In this document: in pieces, positions 45,781 to 57,304 of the stretch
How positions within the stretch are numbered: the first letter of the stretch is position 1
Layout of the letters: each line of letters opens with the position of its first letter
Source of the DNA: Humulus lupulus
Lineage: Eukaryota; Streptophyta; Magnoliopsida; Rosales; Cannabaceae
Assembly (NCBI RefSeq): GCF_963169125.1
Contig: NC_084802.1
Coordinates: 42,664,607 to 42,728,606, forward strand
Length of the DNA stretch: 64,000 bases
Direction of reading: 5' to 3'
The notes under the pieces: model-generated
What the model was told of the DNA's origin: nothing
Databases searched by the model: none
What the model saw: the letters and a program-made list of their open reading frames with translations, nothing else
Made by a program: the position numbers and the translations under genes

Positions 45781-46321
45781 CATTTTTATAGAACCTTTCT
45801 AAAAATCTACCGATGCATTTTTACATCCCACAGCTTCGGCAGATCGCTTAGCCCCGTTCATCTTCGGCGCAAGAGCGCTCGTTCAGTGAGCTATTACGCA
45901 CTTAATACTACATGCATATGTATAATTAATATACGTAATTACATCCTATCTGTTTGTTGGTGTATAAACTATATTTTTGGTCCACCGATCGAGACATCTT
46001 CTTAGACGTAGACGAAAGCGTTTCCGAATGTGTCAAAATTTACACCATTTAGTATAGATAGTCATGGTTACTTCTTGTAACAATATATGGATGGTATAGC
46101 CAAATACAATTGGACTTTTGGTTAACATATGGATACATATTTTAAAGTAATTTTTGATTAAAAAAACATTCCGATAATATATAGATATATATACATATCA
46201 ATGTTATTAAAAGTAGCTAATTAAATTATTATTTTTGTTTAATTAAAAATTGATTTAAATGCATAACAATCTTAATGCACAATAAATAAATTGTTATATA
46301 TAAACTAATAGGATCGAAAAA
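45781..46321. other. Spacer, no gene
   Basis: Mixed composition. I see no repeat, coding frame or element boundary here. Confidence 0.5.
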
Positions 46322-47028
46322 TGTACCTCCAACCATTGCTATTGATAATTTCGATCTATAAGCTTTAGAACTACAAAAGAAAAATAACAGAAATTAGAAC
46401 GAGTACACGAACTTCGAAGTTCTTACTAACTCTTTAGATGGAGTTACTGAAAGCCAGAGTGACCAGTGAGCGTAGGGACCAGTATTCTATATTTATAGAG
46501 CGAGACATTCTATCAGAATCTCTGTCATAATTACAGAGGTTGAGATATTCTCTTAACTTAATTGGGATATTCCCTCCATTTAATTAGGAAATTCAAATTG
46601 GGTAACAAATAAATGTTGACCATTTAATATTGAATATTTTGTGATTTTGATATATATATTAAATCAATTAATTATAACTGATTTGTTTTATATATACCTT
46701 GTAAATAAAAATATTCTAACAATCTCCCACTTGGTCAGCATTTAATGTATCACTTAATCCCAACAATTATCCTTGTTTAATAATAAACGCATGAATCATA
46801 GCGATAGGTCCTCTTTTAATAGCGAGTATTATCTTCTATGTATTACAATATATTTATTACATAACAATGTATTTTAGATGGCTATGTACTTAAACGAATA
46901 AACCCTATGTTTATTCAGGTCCTATGAAGATAAAATTTTCTCAAATAAAATTAAAATGCGCATAAATATGAGAAAACATCAAAATAAGAGTTTCATTGAT
47001 AATAACTTCAGTTTTTACAATAAATTCA
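46322..47028 (-). mobile_element. Copia-type 3' LTR and adjoining internal fragment
   Basis: In minus orientation a probable LTR (46721-46322, about 400 bp) starts TGTTAGAATATT and has a TATA-like ATATTTATAG (plus strand, about 46488). It is preceded by the polypurine tract AAGTGGGAGAT, seen on the plus strand as ATCTCCCACTT at 46722. The internal part 46722-47028 is cut by the start of Tat-2. The left LTR end is a TG...CA guess. Confidence 0.5.
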
Positions 47029-47099
47029 TGTTACACCCAGATTTCGAGAAAAGATGTTATGACCCCAAAAGCTGGGCTCGTCAGGTGTGAGCTCGAAAT

Positions 47100-49072
47100 T
47101 GTAGAGTCAAAGAACTTTACTTAGCTAGTTAGATAGTAGTAGTAATAGTAATAGCTAGTAGTAGTTATAGTATGTTTACGACTATGGGTTTTGGTTCAAG
47201 CCGGGACTTAGTTGGACACTCGTAGTAACACTTGTAGATTTTATAAGTATAACCTATAGTTTAAGAATATTAATTATAACCTAAGGTTTGATTAATATGA
47301 CTGATTAAGAAAATGATATTTATAATACTATAAGGTTTAGATAGACCCAATAAGATAATAACACTTGTCATGTGTATATTTAATGAGAAATGAAGTATTT
47401 TTGATGAATAGTTTATTAAGAGTAATACTTGAACATCCCAGAGTCTGCCAGCAGCTTTGAAATCGTTAAAGGACTTAGTCAAGGTTGTTTACTCAATTCA
47501 AATTAGGCTGAAAAAGTGTAATTACGTGTATAATATTTCAGCGTATGCCGATATATCGCAGCTCTAGGGGGCGATATATCGCCACACGGGGATACGAAAA
47601 AACATGTAACTTCGCACGACCACCTTGACAAGCCTCGGGCATATGAGCCCAGGAGATATATCGCCTATGTTTGGAGATATATCGGCCCTAGGGAATAAAT
47701 TTTGAAACCGAGCTCATTTTAATCCTTAACCTCTTGATAAGTCCAGAATCTTTTTGACCGAGTCTTCAGCCTCTGCTGAACAATTATTCAAATGATTTTC
47801 GATTGAAAAGCCATTATTTTATTCAAGCTAAATGAAGATCTTTTCATTCTTGAACTCTATAAATAGGACCTAGTACCCAGCCATTTCTTCATTCATTAAG
47901 CTGAGTTCAGAGCCTACAAGCTGCTAGGATTACTTTAGAGTGTTAAACACTTGGGTTAGGGGTTATAAGCTTATCATTATAAGCTTATTAAACACTTAGG
48001 AAGTAAGGTTCATAGTGTATTTCAGTTTCGAGGTGTAGTTCAGGTATAGCAATTTCAAAGGTATTCCTAATTCTAGTTCCTTTCTGCATTGTTTCATTAG
48101 TTCTTATAGTTTTTCTCTACTCAAATCCTAACTCAGTATTCTTTATTCTTGGTTAGGCATCTAAGTTCTTTGAACTTGAGGTTCTTGATTGGTAAGTGTC
48201 TTTTCGATGGTGTAGTTCATTCTTTTCATCTCTTTCTTTTAGAATACTCACCTTTCTCAATTATGGTTTTAGGAGTGTTCCAAAATACCGACCTTGTTCT
48301 CATTATCTCATTATTTTGGTAAGGAAAATAGGATAGTTTTTATGTGATATGTGCTATGTTATGATTATGCTATAATATGACTTTATGTGTTATGATATAT
48401 GTAGGTGTGGGGCTTATAGTTGTTATATAGCAAACCCTATCACTTTTATGTTTTGGGGCTTATAGTTGCTATATAGCAAACCCTATCACTTTCATGTTTT
48501 TGGGGATTATAGTTGCTTAAATAGCAAACCTCATTGTAGTCTGAGGCTTATAGTTGCTTAGTTAGCAAACCCCAATAGTCACCATGTACATGGGTTAGAA
48601 TTATGATATGTGTTATAGTATATGATATATGTTCATAGTATATGTGTATGATTTTGTTTCATGCTTGTAGTAGATTTTCCTTGCTGGGCATCAGGCTCAT
48701 TCCTTTATGTTTTATATGTGCAGGAAAATAGTTATGGCGGCGGGAAGATTCTTGGTAGCTTGGTAATGTGTATTGAGGGAGAATGGATTCGGTGGACTGC
48801 GCGAACGATTCGAGGATGAAGTTGTTTAAGTATTTTAAATTATGATTTCTATGTATTTTCGCACTTAATTTTGTAACCAATTTATTGAAGTTATGTTCTA
48901 TTTCATTTCAAACAATGGGATCCCATATCCTAACTGAATTTTATGTATTTTAACCCTGGTTTTATAGTTTTTAATAAAGTTACGACTGGTTTGTATGTAA
49001 TTTTTCTTAAGATTAGTATATATGAATAGTAGTTATTAATGGCCAAAGTCTAGAATAAGTTGGATCGTTACA
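47100..49072 (+). mobile_element. Solo LTR of family D (diverged subfamily), TSD GAAAT
   Basis: 1973 bp, TGTAGAGTC at the start and TTACA at the end, flanked by GAAAT (47095-47099 and 49073-49077). It shares with D the GATATATCGC pairs (47549-47583 and 47650-47690), the TATA context (47858) and the U5 end. In place of D's 44-bp repeats it has an unrelated array at 48408-48578. Confidence 0.92.
48408..48578. repeat. Four-unit array in the diverged D LTR
   Basis: GGGGCTTATAGTTG(C)TATATAGCAAACCC recurs four times at about 40-47-bp spacing, with decay in the last two units. Confidence 0.85.
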
Positions 49073-49830
49073 GAAATATATGAAAACATCATATGGTCCA
49101 GCCGTAAAACCTCTGAAGTAAAACAACGACCTCGAGGATGTTTAACCTCGAATATTGTCTGAGCTCGCGACAGGCAATGGCATGACACTTGGATATATAT
49201 TTTACAGATTGCCTTCTAGCAAGATGGTTCGAGCTCAGGAAGAACAAGCTCGAGGGTGACAGCCTCGACAGTACCTACCTATCCCGAGCGTAGCATGAAG
49301 TTGGGTGACAAGTTTGTGATTGACCCATAAGTCGTAACAGACTCAATGCCGATTGTTGATCTCGAAGACCTGATGAATAACTTGGGATAGCCCATTATGT
49401 ATGAACATATTTATTGTTGTGTAATCCCAATATTCAAGGGATATCATTTAATATGGTATCTGTTCCCGATACTCATGGGACATTTTCGTGAATATAGGAG
49501 ATAATGCATTTAATATCATTATTTCAATTGATATACAAAATATCTTCCCGAAATATGTGGAAATGAATTCTGCAATCTTCTTTATAAATAGAGAAGGAAT
49601 CACCACTTGTAAAGGACTGATTTCTGATTTCTTGAGAGAAAGCTCTGGGTAATTCATCTCTGAAGAATTTCCTGAAAACTCCAAATCTTAATAACATAGA
49701 CTCGTGGACTAGGCAGAATTAACTGCTGAACCACGTAAAAATTCTCTTGTTTCTCTTCATCATTCATTCGCTTCATTGTTTAATTTTTTAATTGCTCTAC
49801 GATCTAAGTTAACGAAAAACGGCGTCAACA

Positions 49831-49852
49831 GTTTGGTGCTTTCATTGAGAGC
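49831..49852 (+). other. Tat-2 primer-binding site region
   Basis: GTTTGGTGCTTTCATTGAGA follows the LTR end, at the same offset as the TTTGGCGC site of Tat-1. The tRNA is not assigned. Confidence 0.5.
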
Positions 49853-49864
49853 ATTAAGCAGTAC

Positions 49865-50690
49865 GTGTGTGAGTCTAGTCAAAAAAGCCTCCCTGAATCA
49901 ACAATGGTCGCGAATGATCCCAATGTTCCTGAGGAGGAAATTTTAGATGAAGCTGACTACCCCCGACGCCCTGGAAAGCAGCCTATGGTGAATTCGGACC
50001 CTGATAAGAGGAGTGGTTCATCAGACTCTTGGGGACCACCGGCCTCTAGGGACGACGAGGACATGTATTATAATCCTGAACGATATGTCCCGATAGTGGA
50101 CCTCAAAAATCGTCAACTGCGAAAGCAGTTGGCAGAGGCCAAGAAACGTAACGAGGAGCTGGCCAGATTGGCTGCTGAGGCACAGGCGGCTCAGGCCCCA
50201 CCTCCGCCAGAGGCCTAAGCTTCGCCTCCGCGGGACATTCATGTTCCACCACGTAGGCCTCATGGGCGACCGCGGAAAAATGCTGTCACCTGGAGAACGG
50301 AGCGACCTCTGCTGCCAGAAGAACAGCCTACTCCATCAAGGCCCTGGAGAAGTAACCGGGCTGATGCTCCTGCCAACTCAACTGCGGAGGTACCGGCCGG
50401 GGTAGGGAATAATCGAGCCCCCATGGAGGCTCGGACCAAAATCTTGGTAACGCGCAGAGCATTCCTGAACCAGTTCGGGCAACCTCAGGGCCTTCAAGGT
50501 CCCATAATGGATGGAAGCCAGCATCACTCATATAGCACCCACCATCGCCAATAAGGTATCCCTCACCAACTTGGAGAAACACACAACCAAGTCAGGGTGA
50601 TAGGGAAAGGCGACCTAGGCAAAGACATGGAAATGGGGAGACCGCTAAGGAGCATAGAGGTATCCAACCCACGAGAAGCCAAATGTCTCG
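49865..50690 (+). pseudogene. Tat-2 gag N-terminal part
   Basis: Starts 35 bp after the LTR (an alternative ATG is at 49904). The frame encodes an acidic/charged N-terminus (EEEILDEADYPRRPGKQP), a coiled-coil-like Lys/Glu/Ala segment (NRQLRKQLAEAKKRNEELA) and a Pro tail. A stop at 50216 and another at about 50551 interrupt it; the same frame carries recognisable gag-like sequence between them (TKILVTRRAFLNQFGQPQG). It then runs into Tekay integrase sequence near 50700. The gag core and protease are deleted. Confidence 0.6.
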
Positions 50691-51729
50691 GTTTCACACT
50701 ATTGAGAACATTACTGTGGATTTTGTAGGAGGTTTACCCAGGACAATAGGACTTCATGACTTAGTGTGGGTTATAGTGGATAGATACACCAAGTCAGCCC
50801 ATTTTCTTCCAGTGAGGTCGACATATACTGTGGATCAGTATGCTGAGCTGTATGTGAGGGAGATCGTACGTCTCCATGGGGTTCCTAAGTCTATAGTGTC
50901 AGACCGGGATCCTATCTTCATTTCCAAGTTTTGGGGTAGTTTACAGAAAGCTTTGGGAACCCAGTTGAAGTTCAGTACAGGCTTTCATCCTCAGACTGAT
51001 GGACAGTCTGAGAGGACGATCCAGGTGTTGGAGGATATGCTCAGAGCTTGTGTGATTGATTTTGAGGGTTCATGGAGTAAGTACCTTCCATTGATTGAAT
51101 TCTCGTACAACAATAGTTATCAGTCAACGATTGGAGTAGCCCCCTATGAGATGTTATATGGGAGAAAGTGTAGATCACCCATTCATTGGGTTGAGATGGG
51201 TGAGAGAAGGTATTTGGGGCCGGATATGGTACAGAAGACAAGTGAGGCCATAGAGAAGATCCGGGCTAGGATGCTCGCGTCTCAGAGTAGACAGAAAAGC
51301 TACGCTGATCCTAAGCGTAGGGACGTGGAGTTTCAGGTTGGGGACCACGTCTTTCTTCGAGTTTCACCTCTGCGAGGGGTGAGGAGGTTTGGTAAGAAGG
51401 GCAAGCTAAGCCCTAGATTCATTGGACCATTCGAGATCCTGGAAAGGATTGGTCAGGTAGCGTACAGGTTAGCTTTGCCGCCATCCTTGTCTGGAGTTCA
51501 TGACGTGTTCCATGTCTCCATGCTTCGGAAGTATGTTTCAGATGTGACTCATGTATTGAGGAATGAAGATCTGGAGTTACAGGCAGATTTGGCTTATGAA
51601 GAGCAATCAGTTAAGATCTTGGACCAGAAAGATAAAGTGTTGCGGATTAAGACGATTCCTTTGGTTAAAGTGTTGTGGAGGAATAGTAAGGTCGAGGAGG
51701 CGACCTGGGAACTTGAGACAGCTATGTAG
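50683..51729 (+). pseudogene. Truncated Tekay element G integrase and chromodomain-like tail
   Basis: 348 codons. The first about 10 residues come from the Tat-2 junction, then the integrase core starts: ITVDFVGGLPRT (first Asp), IVSDRDPIFISKFW (second Asp), [13 protein letters not shown] (Glu). The triad is complete. The GPF module (SPRFIGPFEILERIG) and the tail LVKVLWRNSKVEEATWELE follow. A TAG at 51727 ends the frame about eight residues before the usual end. The zinc finger and everything upstream are absent. It is closely related in sequence to element B. Confidence 0.85.
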
Positions 51730-51754
51730 GATCAGTATCCGGAGTTGTTCAGGT

Positions 51755-51793
51755 AAATTTCGAGGACGAAATTCTCATTAGGAGGGGATAGTT
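51755..51793 (+). other. Post-pol motif and polypurine tract of G
   Basis: AATTTCGAGGACGAAATTCT then AGGAGGGGATAGT directly before the LTR, as in D. Confidence 0.88.
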
Positions 51794-53941
51794 GTAACGA
51801 CCCAAATTCACTAATTAGGCTTAAGGGCCTTGATTAGTGTGCTTGGAGGGCAAAGTGGGAACTATGTGTGGTTTTAATGATTAAGATGCAAGATTATGAT
51901 TTAAAGCATGTTATATGACTATGTGTATTATGTTATGTGATAATTATGCTATGTGATTTGTACCACGTGGGTGTGGTGATATCAATGTGATGCACGTGCC
52001 GAGACGGTCCTAGAGAACTAGATAATGGTAACTGGTGATTTGGTAACTTGTGTAACTGTTAGTAACTATAGAGAGTAACAAGTTTTGTTGGAAAAGTGGT
52101 AGAATTGTAAAGTTAGTAAAAGGACAAGTGTGCCCTTGAGGTTTAGTTAGAAAGGGATATTTGTGGAGGGATAAAGTGGTCTTTTGGCAATGGTTTAGCT
52201 AAGGAAAATGCAATCACGTATAACACATTGGGAAATTGGTTTATGCTAAATTTTGGAGACCTAGATATAGAGCAGAAGAAAAAGAGAAGAAGGAAGCTGA
52301 ATTTGGCTCTTGGAAGGAGAATCAAGGGGTTTAGAGTTATCAAATCAAGCCTAGGCCAAGAATACTCAGAGGTAAGGATTTATCTAAGATTTGTTTAAGT
52401 TTCAAGTCTGGTTTTTAGAGGATAAGCAAGAATTGAAGTAAGTTAGTGGCTTGTTTTGCATGAAAATTCAGCTGGTTTGTCAAGGAGAAATTCAGTTCAA
52501 AGCTTGGATTGGAGGAAGCTCAAGTTGAATTTCTGATTAAGGTAAGGGTATTGAATATGTTTGCAATCTCGTAGCTATTATGGTTCAAGGATTTAGAGGT
52601 CTGGTTTGTGCTATTCTCAAGTTTTGGTTTCAGTGTTTGAATCTGAAATTTAAGTGTGAATTCTGAGAATAGTTGTGTAATTGAGTTGGATTATGATGTT
52701 TATAGGTTATTAATTGGTCTATGTGGTGTTTTAAATTGGTTTTGGGGCTTAGGTATGAATTTGGGATGGTTTGGAGTGATTTGGGTTCGGGAAAAACGTA
52801 AGGGAAAAACCCAGATTTCTGGGCTTGCGAAAGAGCGCCGCGGCGCAAGGCTGATTCTGGGCAGAGCAAGTTCTCTGACTTGCTGGGCGCCGCGGCCCTA
52901 TAGGGCTGCGCCACGACGCTAGGCCAATTTCAGGACATGAGATTTTGCAATTTTGAGCCTTTGCTCCGGGGGTTCGGGGGATGTCTTCGGTGCATTGTTT
53001 TAGGGATTTGGGAATTCCGAGAATGTGGGATTGGTTCCGGGAAGTAGTTTTGGATCGATTAGTGACATAGGATATTTCATTTGTGTTGTGATTAGGTATT
53101 TGGAGAGGCTCGGGGTAGAGGACCGTGCTCGCGGCTTCGTGGCATCGGAAACTAGTGAATTGAAAGGTAAGAAAACTGCACCCGGTTGTATGATCGTGAT
53201 GGGACTAAGTGCTCCCGGGAATTGTATTGTGTCAATGTTGGTATTACGCCATGGGACATGTAAAAGCGGTCTAAAAGTACCGTACATGATATTAGCGCAC
53301 ATGGCGCGGATTGGCCACTGGTAGCCAAGGACAATGGGATAACGGAGGGAGCAGCCTGAGGGCGCTAGCCCTAGTTATTATTTGTGAACTGTTCATGTTA
53401 TGAATTGATATGCCTAGTATGTGGAATACTTGATTATATTGATTGATGCTATGGTTGAGATTATGTAATGCAATGTGGGATTTTGACTTGTTTGCTAATT
53501 GCTTATGCTTTGCTGCCGTTGTGTTTTCTTGCTGGGCCTTGGCTCACGGGTGCTACGTGGTGCAGGTAAAGGCAAGGGCAAGCTGGACCAAGCCTGAGGT
53601 GGAGAGCTCCGAGGTGGAATGTACATAGCCAGCGGTTCGGCCGCCACGGTCGAGGAGTGGACCAGGACATGGATCACCTAACTGCTTGTTTTGCCTTAGT
53701 ATGGCCGGTTGTTGTATATAAACCTTGAGACTTTTGTAAACGGTCTTTAAACTTAATATTTTTGGGATCCCATGTAACAGATAATACTTTTTAATGAAAA
53801 TGTGGCTTTTGAGACCAAAACGCTTTTAACCCTAGTTCCTTTATAGTTTCAATAACACGATTTTATTTAAATGACTTGATTAGCAAGTCTGGCACTTTAT
53901 AAACACACAGTGTAACGGTCTTGGCTATCCAGGGCGTTACA
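51794..53941 (+). repeat. 3' LTR of truncated Tekay element G
   Basis: 2148 bp, TGTAACGACCC to AGGGCGTTACA. GC-rich palindromes GCGCCGCGGCGC (52835-52846) and GGGCGCCGCGGCCC (52885-52898) lie in the middle. No TSD can be scored because the left end of G is truncated. Small ORFs here are shadows. Confidence 0.88.
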
Positions 53942-55490
53942 GATAGTCTTCAAGATAGACGAAGAAATTGATCCAAGAATAAAGGAAAGAGCTGATCTCG
54001 AGCCGTTAGAAGAGCTCGAAGAGGTCAAGCTCGAAGAAGTAGACCCCCCTGAAAACAGTGAAGGTAGGGAAAAATCTTCCAGAAGAAACGAAATAGCAAT
54101 TAATTTTCTTTTTGAAGAAGAACCAGGATGTTTTCGTGTGGTCACATTCAGACATGGTAGGGATAAGCCCAAATGTGATAAGCCGCACTCTTAATATCGA
54201 CAATAGCTTCCCCCCGAAGCAGCAAAAATGAAGACTCATGGACGACGACAAGAAGAAGGCCCTAAAGGAAGAGGTCGATAGGTTAAAGGCAAATTGATTC
54301 ATATGAGATGCCTTCTACCCGGATTGGGTTGCTAACCTGGTGCTAGTTCTGAATCCTAATAGAACATGGCGAACCTATATTGATTACTCAAACCTCAATA
54401 AAGCATGTCCTAAGGACTGTTTCCCCCTACCTCGGATCGACCAGCTCGTAGATGCCACAGCTGGGCATGGACTTATGTCGTTCATGGATGCTTATTCTGG
54501 ATATAACCAGATTGCCATGCATGCCCTGGACCAAGAGCATACAAGTTTTGTGACAGATAAAAGACTATATTGCTACAATGTTATGCCGTTCGGGCTCAAG
54601 AATGCTGGAGCCACATACCAACGGCTCGTAAACATGATGTTCTCCGAACAGATAGGTAATAACATGGAAGTTTATGTTGATGATATGTTAGTTAAATCTA
54701 AACATAACAATAACCATGTGGACGACCTCGAAGAGTGCTTTGCTGTGTTACGGAAGTACAACATGAAGCTCAACCCCCAGAAATGTTCTTTTGGAGTATC
54801 ATCGGGGAAGTTCCTAGGTTTCATTGTGAATGCCCGGGGAATAAAGGCTAATCTTGAAAAGATCCAAGCGTTAATTGACATGCCCTTACCTCAAAAGCAT
54901 AAGGATGTCCAGAGTTTGACTGGACGGATGACGGCATTAAGTAGGTTTATCTCAAAATCTACAGACCGCTATCTTCAATTTTACAACCTTTCGAGAGGGG
55001 GCAAAAAATTCGAATGGACAGAGGAATGCGAGCTGGCATTTCAGGAGCTCAAAAAGCACCATGCGGAACCTCCTAACTTGTCGAAACCTGTCACGGGATC
55101 AATTTTGTACCTATATCTCTCTACAACCGAGCACGCCATTAGCATCGTGCTCATCCGAGAAGAACAGAAGGTGCAAAAGCCAGTATACTATGTCAGCAAA
55201 AGGTTACTGGGGGCATAATTGAGACACCCTTTAAGGGAGAAGTTTCCTCTCAGCCTAATCCACTCATCTCGAAAGCTCCGACCTTACTTCCAAGCGCACC
55301 CCATCCATGTGTTGACCGACCAACCACTACGACAAGTCATATCCAAGCTAGAAGCCTTAAGCTGATTACTAAAATGGGCTATTGATCTCGGGCAATTCGA
55401 GATCACTTATCATCCAAGGACAACCATAAGAGGATAGGCTCTGCTAGACTTCATAGTGGAATGCACTGGAGCGCTTGACGACGAAGTTAT
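53942..55490 (+). pseudogene. Tat-2 reverse transcriptase and start of RNase H
   Basis: Upstream 53942-54339 is broken pre-RT sequence. 54340-55218 is open for 292 codons: WRTYIDYSNLNKACPKDCFPL, then PFGLKNAGATYQRLVN, the intact catalytic VYVDDMLVKSK, SGKFLGFIVNARGIKANLEK and SLTGRMTALSRFIS. The connection and RNase H start follow (SILYLYLSTTEHAISIVLI, VYYVSKRLL), then stops at 55216, about 55363 and 55435. Copia H cuts it at 55490. RT active-site residues are intact but the polyprotein is not. Confidence 0.8.
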
Positions 55491-56655
55491 TGTTAGGAAA
55501 ATATGTATTTGCCTCAATAGAAATGGTAAGATAATACAACTCTATGCAATAATATTACAAATAAATATAGATTGATTAAAAAGAGTGTTACAACTCTATA
55601 ACTGAAAATACAAATAAAAGGAGAAGGAGATGAAAGATGATAGAAATAGAAAGTATAACTCTATTACAAAAAGATACAAGTAAACTAGAAGTGTTTAAAC
55701 AAAGGAAATAAAAGGATTACAACTCTTAAACAAAAGTACAAGTATATAGAAAAAGAAGAAAAAGCAATAGAAGAAAATAAGAACAAGAACAAAAACAAAA
55801 ACAATAAACTCTCACTCACATAACCAAAGTGAAGAGTGTTGGGGATCACCAACTTGAAAAAGGTTTGAAACCTTTGTCCAAAAGCTTATTTCCCCCTAAC
55901 TCAAGAACTAAGGGATCTCTCATAGATTTTGGAAATGCTTTCTAGAATAATCAAGCCTCAAGGTGTTTCTAGCCAAGTGCTCTAATGGATAGAAAATGTT
56001 GTGTCTTTCAAGTGAGCTATAGGCTCCTATTTATAGAGTTTAGAGACACCCTTTGAATTTCAAATTCCACCAACCCCCATGGCTGTTACCAAAGTTTGAT
56101 TGGATTAATATGGAATTAAAATTGAGATTTGGGAGTTGTTTGGGTTTTTGGAACCGTTCAACACATTTGGAAAAAACTGAAAAATTGGGCTGAAATGCAC
56201 CTGTGGCCGCGGCCAGGGACATCAGTGGCCGCGGCTACTGCTCACTGTCCCCCAGGCCACAACCACCATCATTCAGTGGCCGCGGCCACAGCTCAGTTTC
56301 AGCACTTGAAAATGTGTTGTTTTTCCAAACGGTTCCAAACCCTCCCAAATGATTTTGTAACTCCCAAAACACATTATTAGGGTTAAAATCATATCTCTAA
56401 CAACCATTTCACATATGGCTTTATGAAATTCATCTCAATATTGTGTAACACCAAATTTACATAATAAAGGGTAATATTTGGAAGTTACAAATTTGTAACA
56501 CCAAATATGTTACATTATTTGGATATATCTCATATATCTAAATATTGTAACTCTCTATTATATGTTACAATATGTGACACTCTTTGTCACATTTATTTAA
56601 TCTAAAACATTATATTATAATATAATATTACATTATATTATAAAATAATATAACA
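55491..56655 (-). repeat. 3' LTR of copia H
   Basis: Reverse TATA at 56029-56036. U3 holds three GTGGCCGCGG motifs (56203, 56225, 56276), one more than the other LTR. Confidence 0.92.
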
Positions 56656-57304
56656 TTCCCTCACTAGATTAAATAGTTATCTATTGTAACACTTATTTAA
56701 TCAATCATTATATTTTGAAATATAACATATCCCCCACTTGATTAAATAAGAACTCTCACTTATAGGAGTCATTGCATTAGAGCATAAAGCAAAGTGTTTT
56801 TCAACTTGAACTTTACTATAGTGTAATTATCACAAAATTTGTCAAAAATTTGGTTGCACTAGGCATTGAACCATCTTTTCATGATAACAAATCGGTGATA
56901 ACACACACACCTTTGCGATGTTCACTTGAGACCTCTATGTCTCACTTTGCACCGTTAATGGTCATGTGCACTATCCATTCATGGACGTTCTTGAGAATAC
57001 TCCCAATTCTCATGAGAGGCGGCACCACCTCTAGGCCCATATAGGTAGAATTTTTACAGTATTTTGTTACCAAAAATACTTGTCTTCACAAGACTGAATT
57101 CTATTAAAAAACCTTTCGGTTTTAACCCTCAACTTTGGTAACACACAAGTACTCAATATCTCAGATGGGACATGTTTTGAGTACAACTAATATTCACTTG
57201 ATTGACTTGTTGTTTCCTATTGAACCTAACACTAGTTGAACAACTAGTCTTAAGATAGGTTACCATCAATCGCTAATCTCTTTAGGGAGTTTAAGTCCCA
57301 TCCC
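56656..57304 (-). other. Copia H 3' untranslated region and polypurine tract
   Basis: TTCCCTCACT next to the LTR is a purine tract on the minus strand. A second candidate, ATCCCCCACTTG, follows an AACAT about 80 bp inside. No gene; the ORF at 56850-57044 is a shadow. Confidence 0.65.

Larger units (their letters stand above)
47029..49830 (+). repeat. 5' LTR of Tat-2, split by a solo D LTR
   Basis: Proposed start TGTTACACCC at 47029; firm end GGCGTCAACA at 49830, next to the primer site. Without the insertion it is about 825 bp. TATAAATA at 49583-49590 is the likely TATA box. Confidence 0.65.

Noticed and set aside
53025..53324. 99-codon ORF as a gene
   Set aside because: It lies inside the G 3' LTR with overlapping frames on the other strand.
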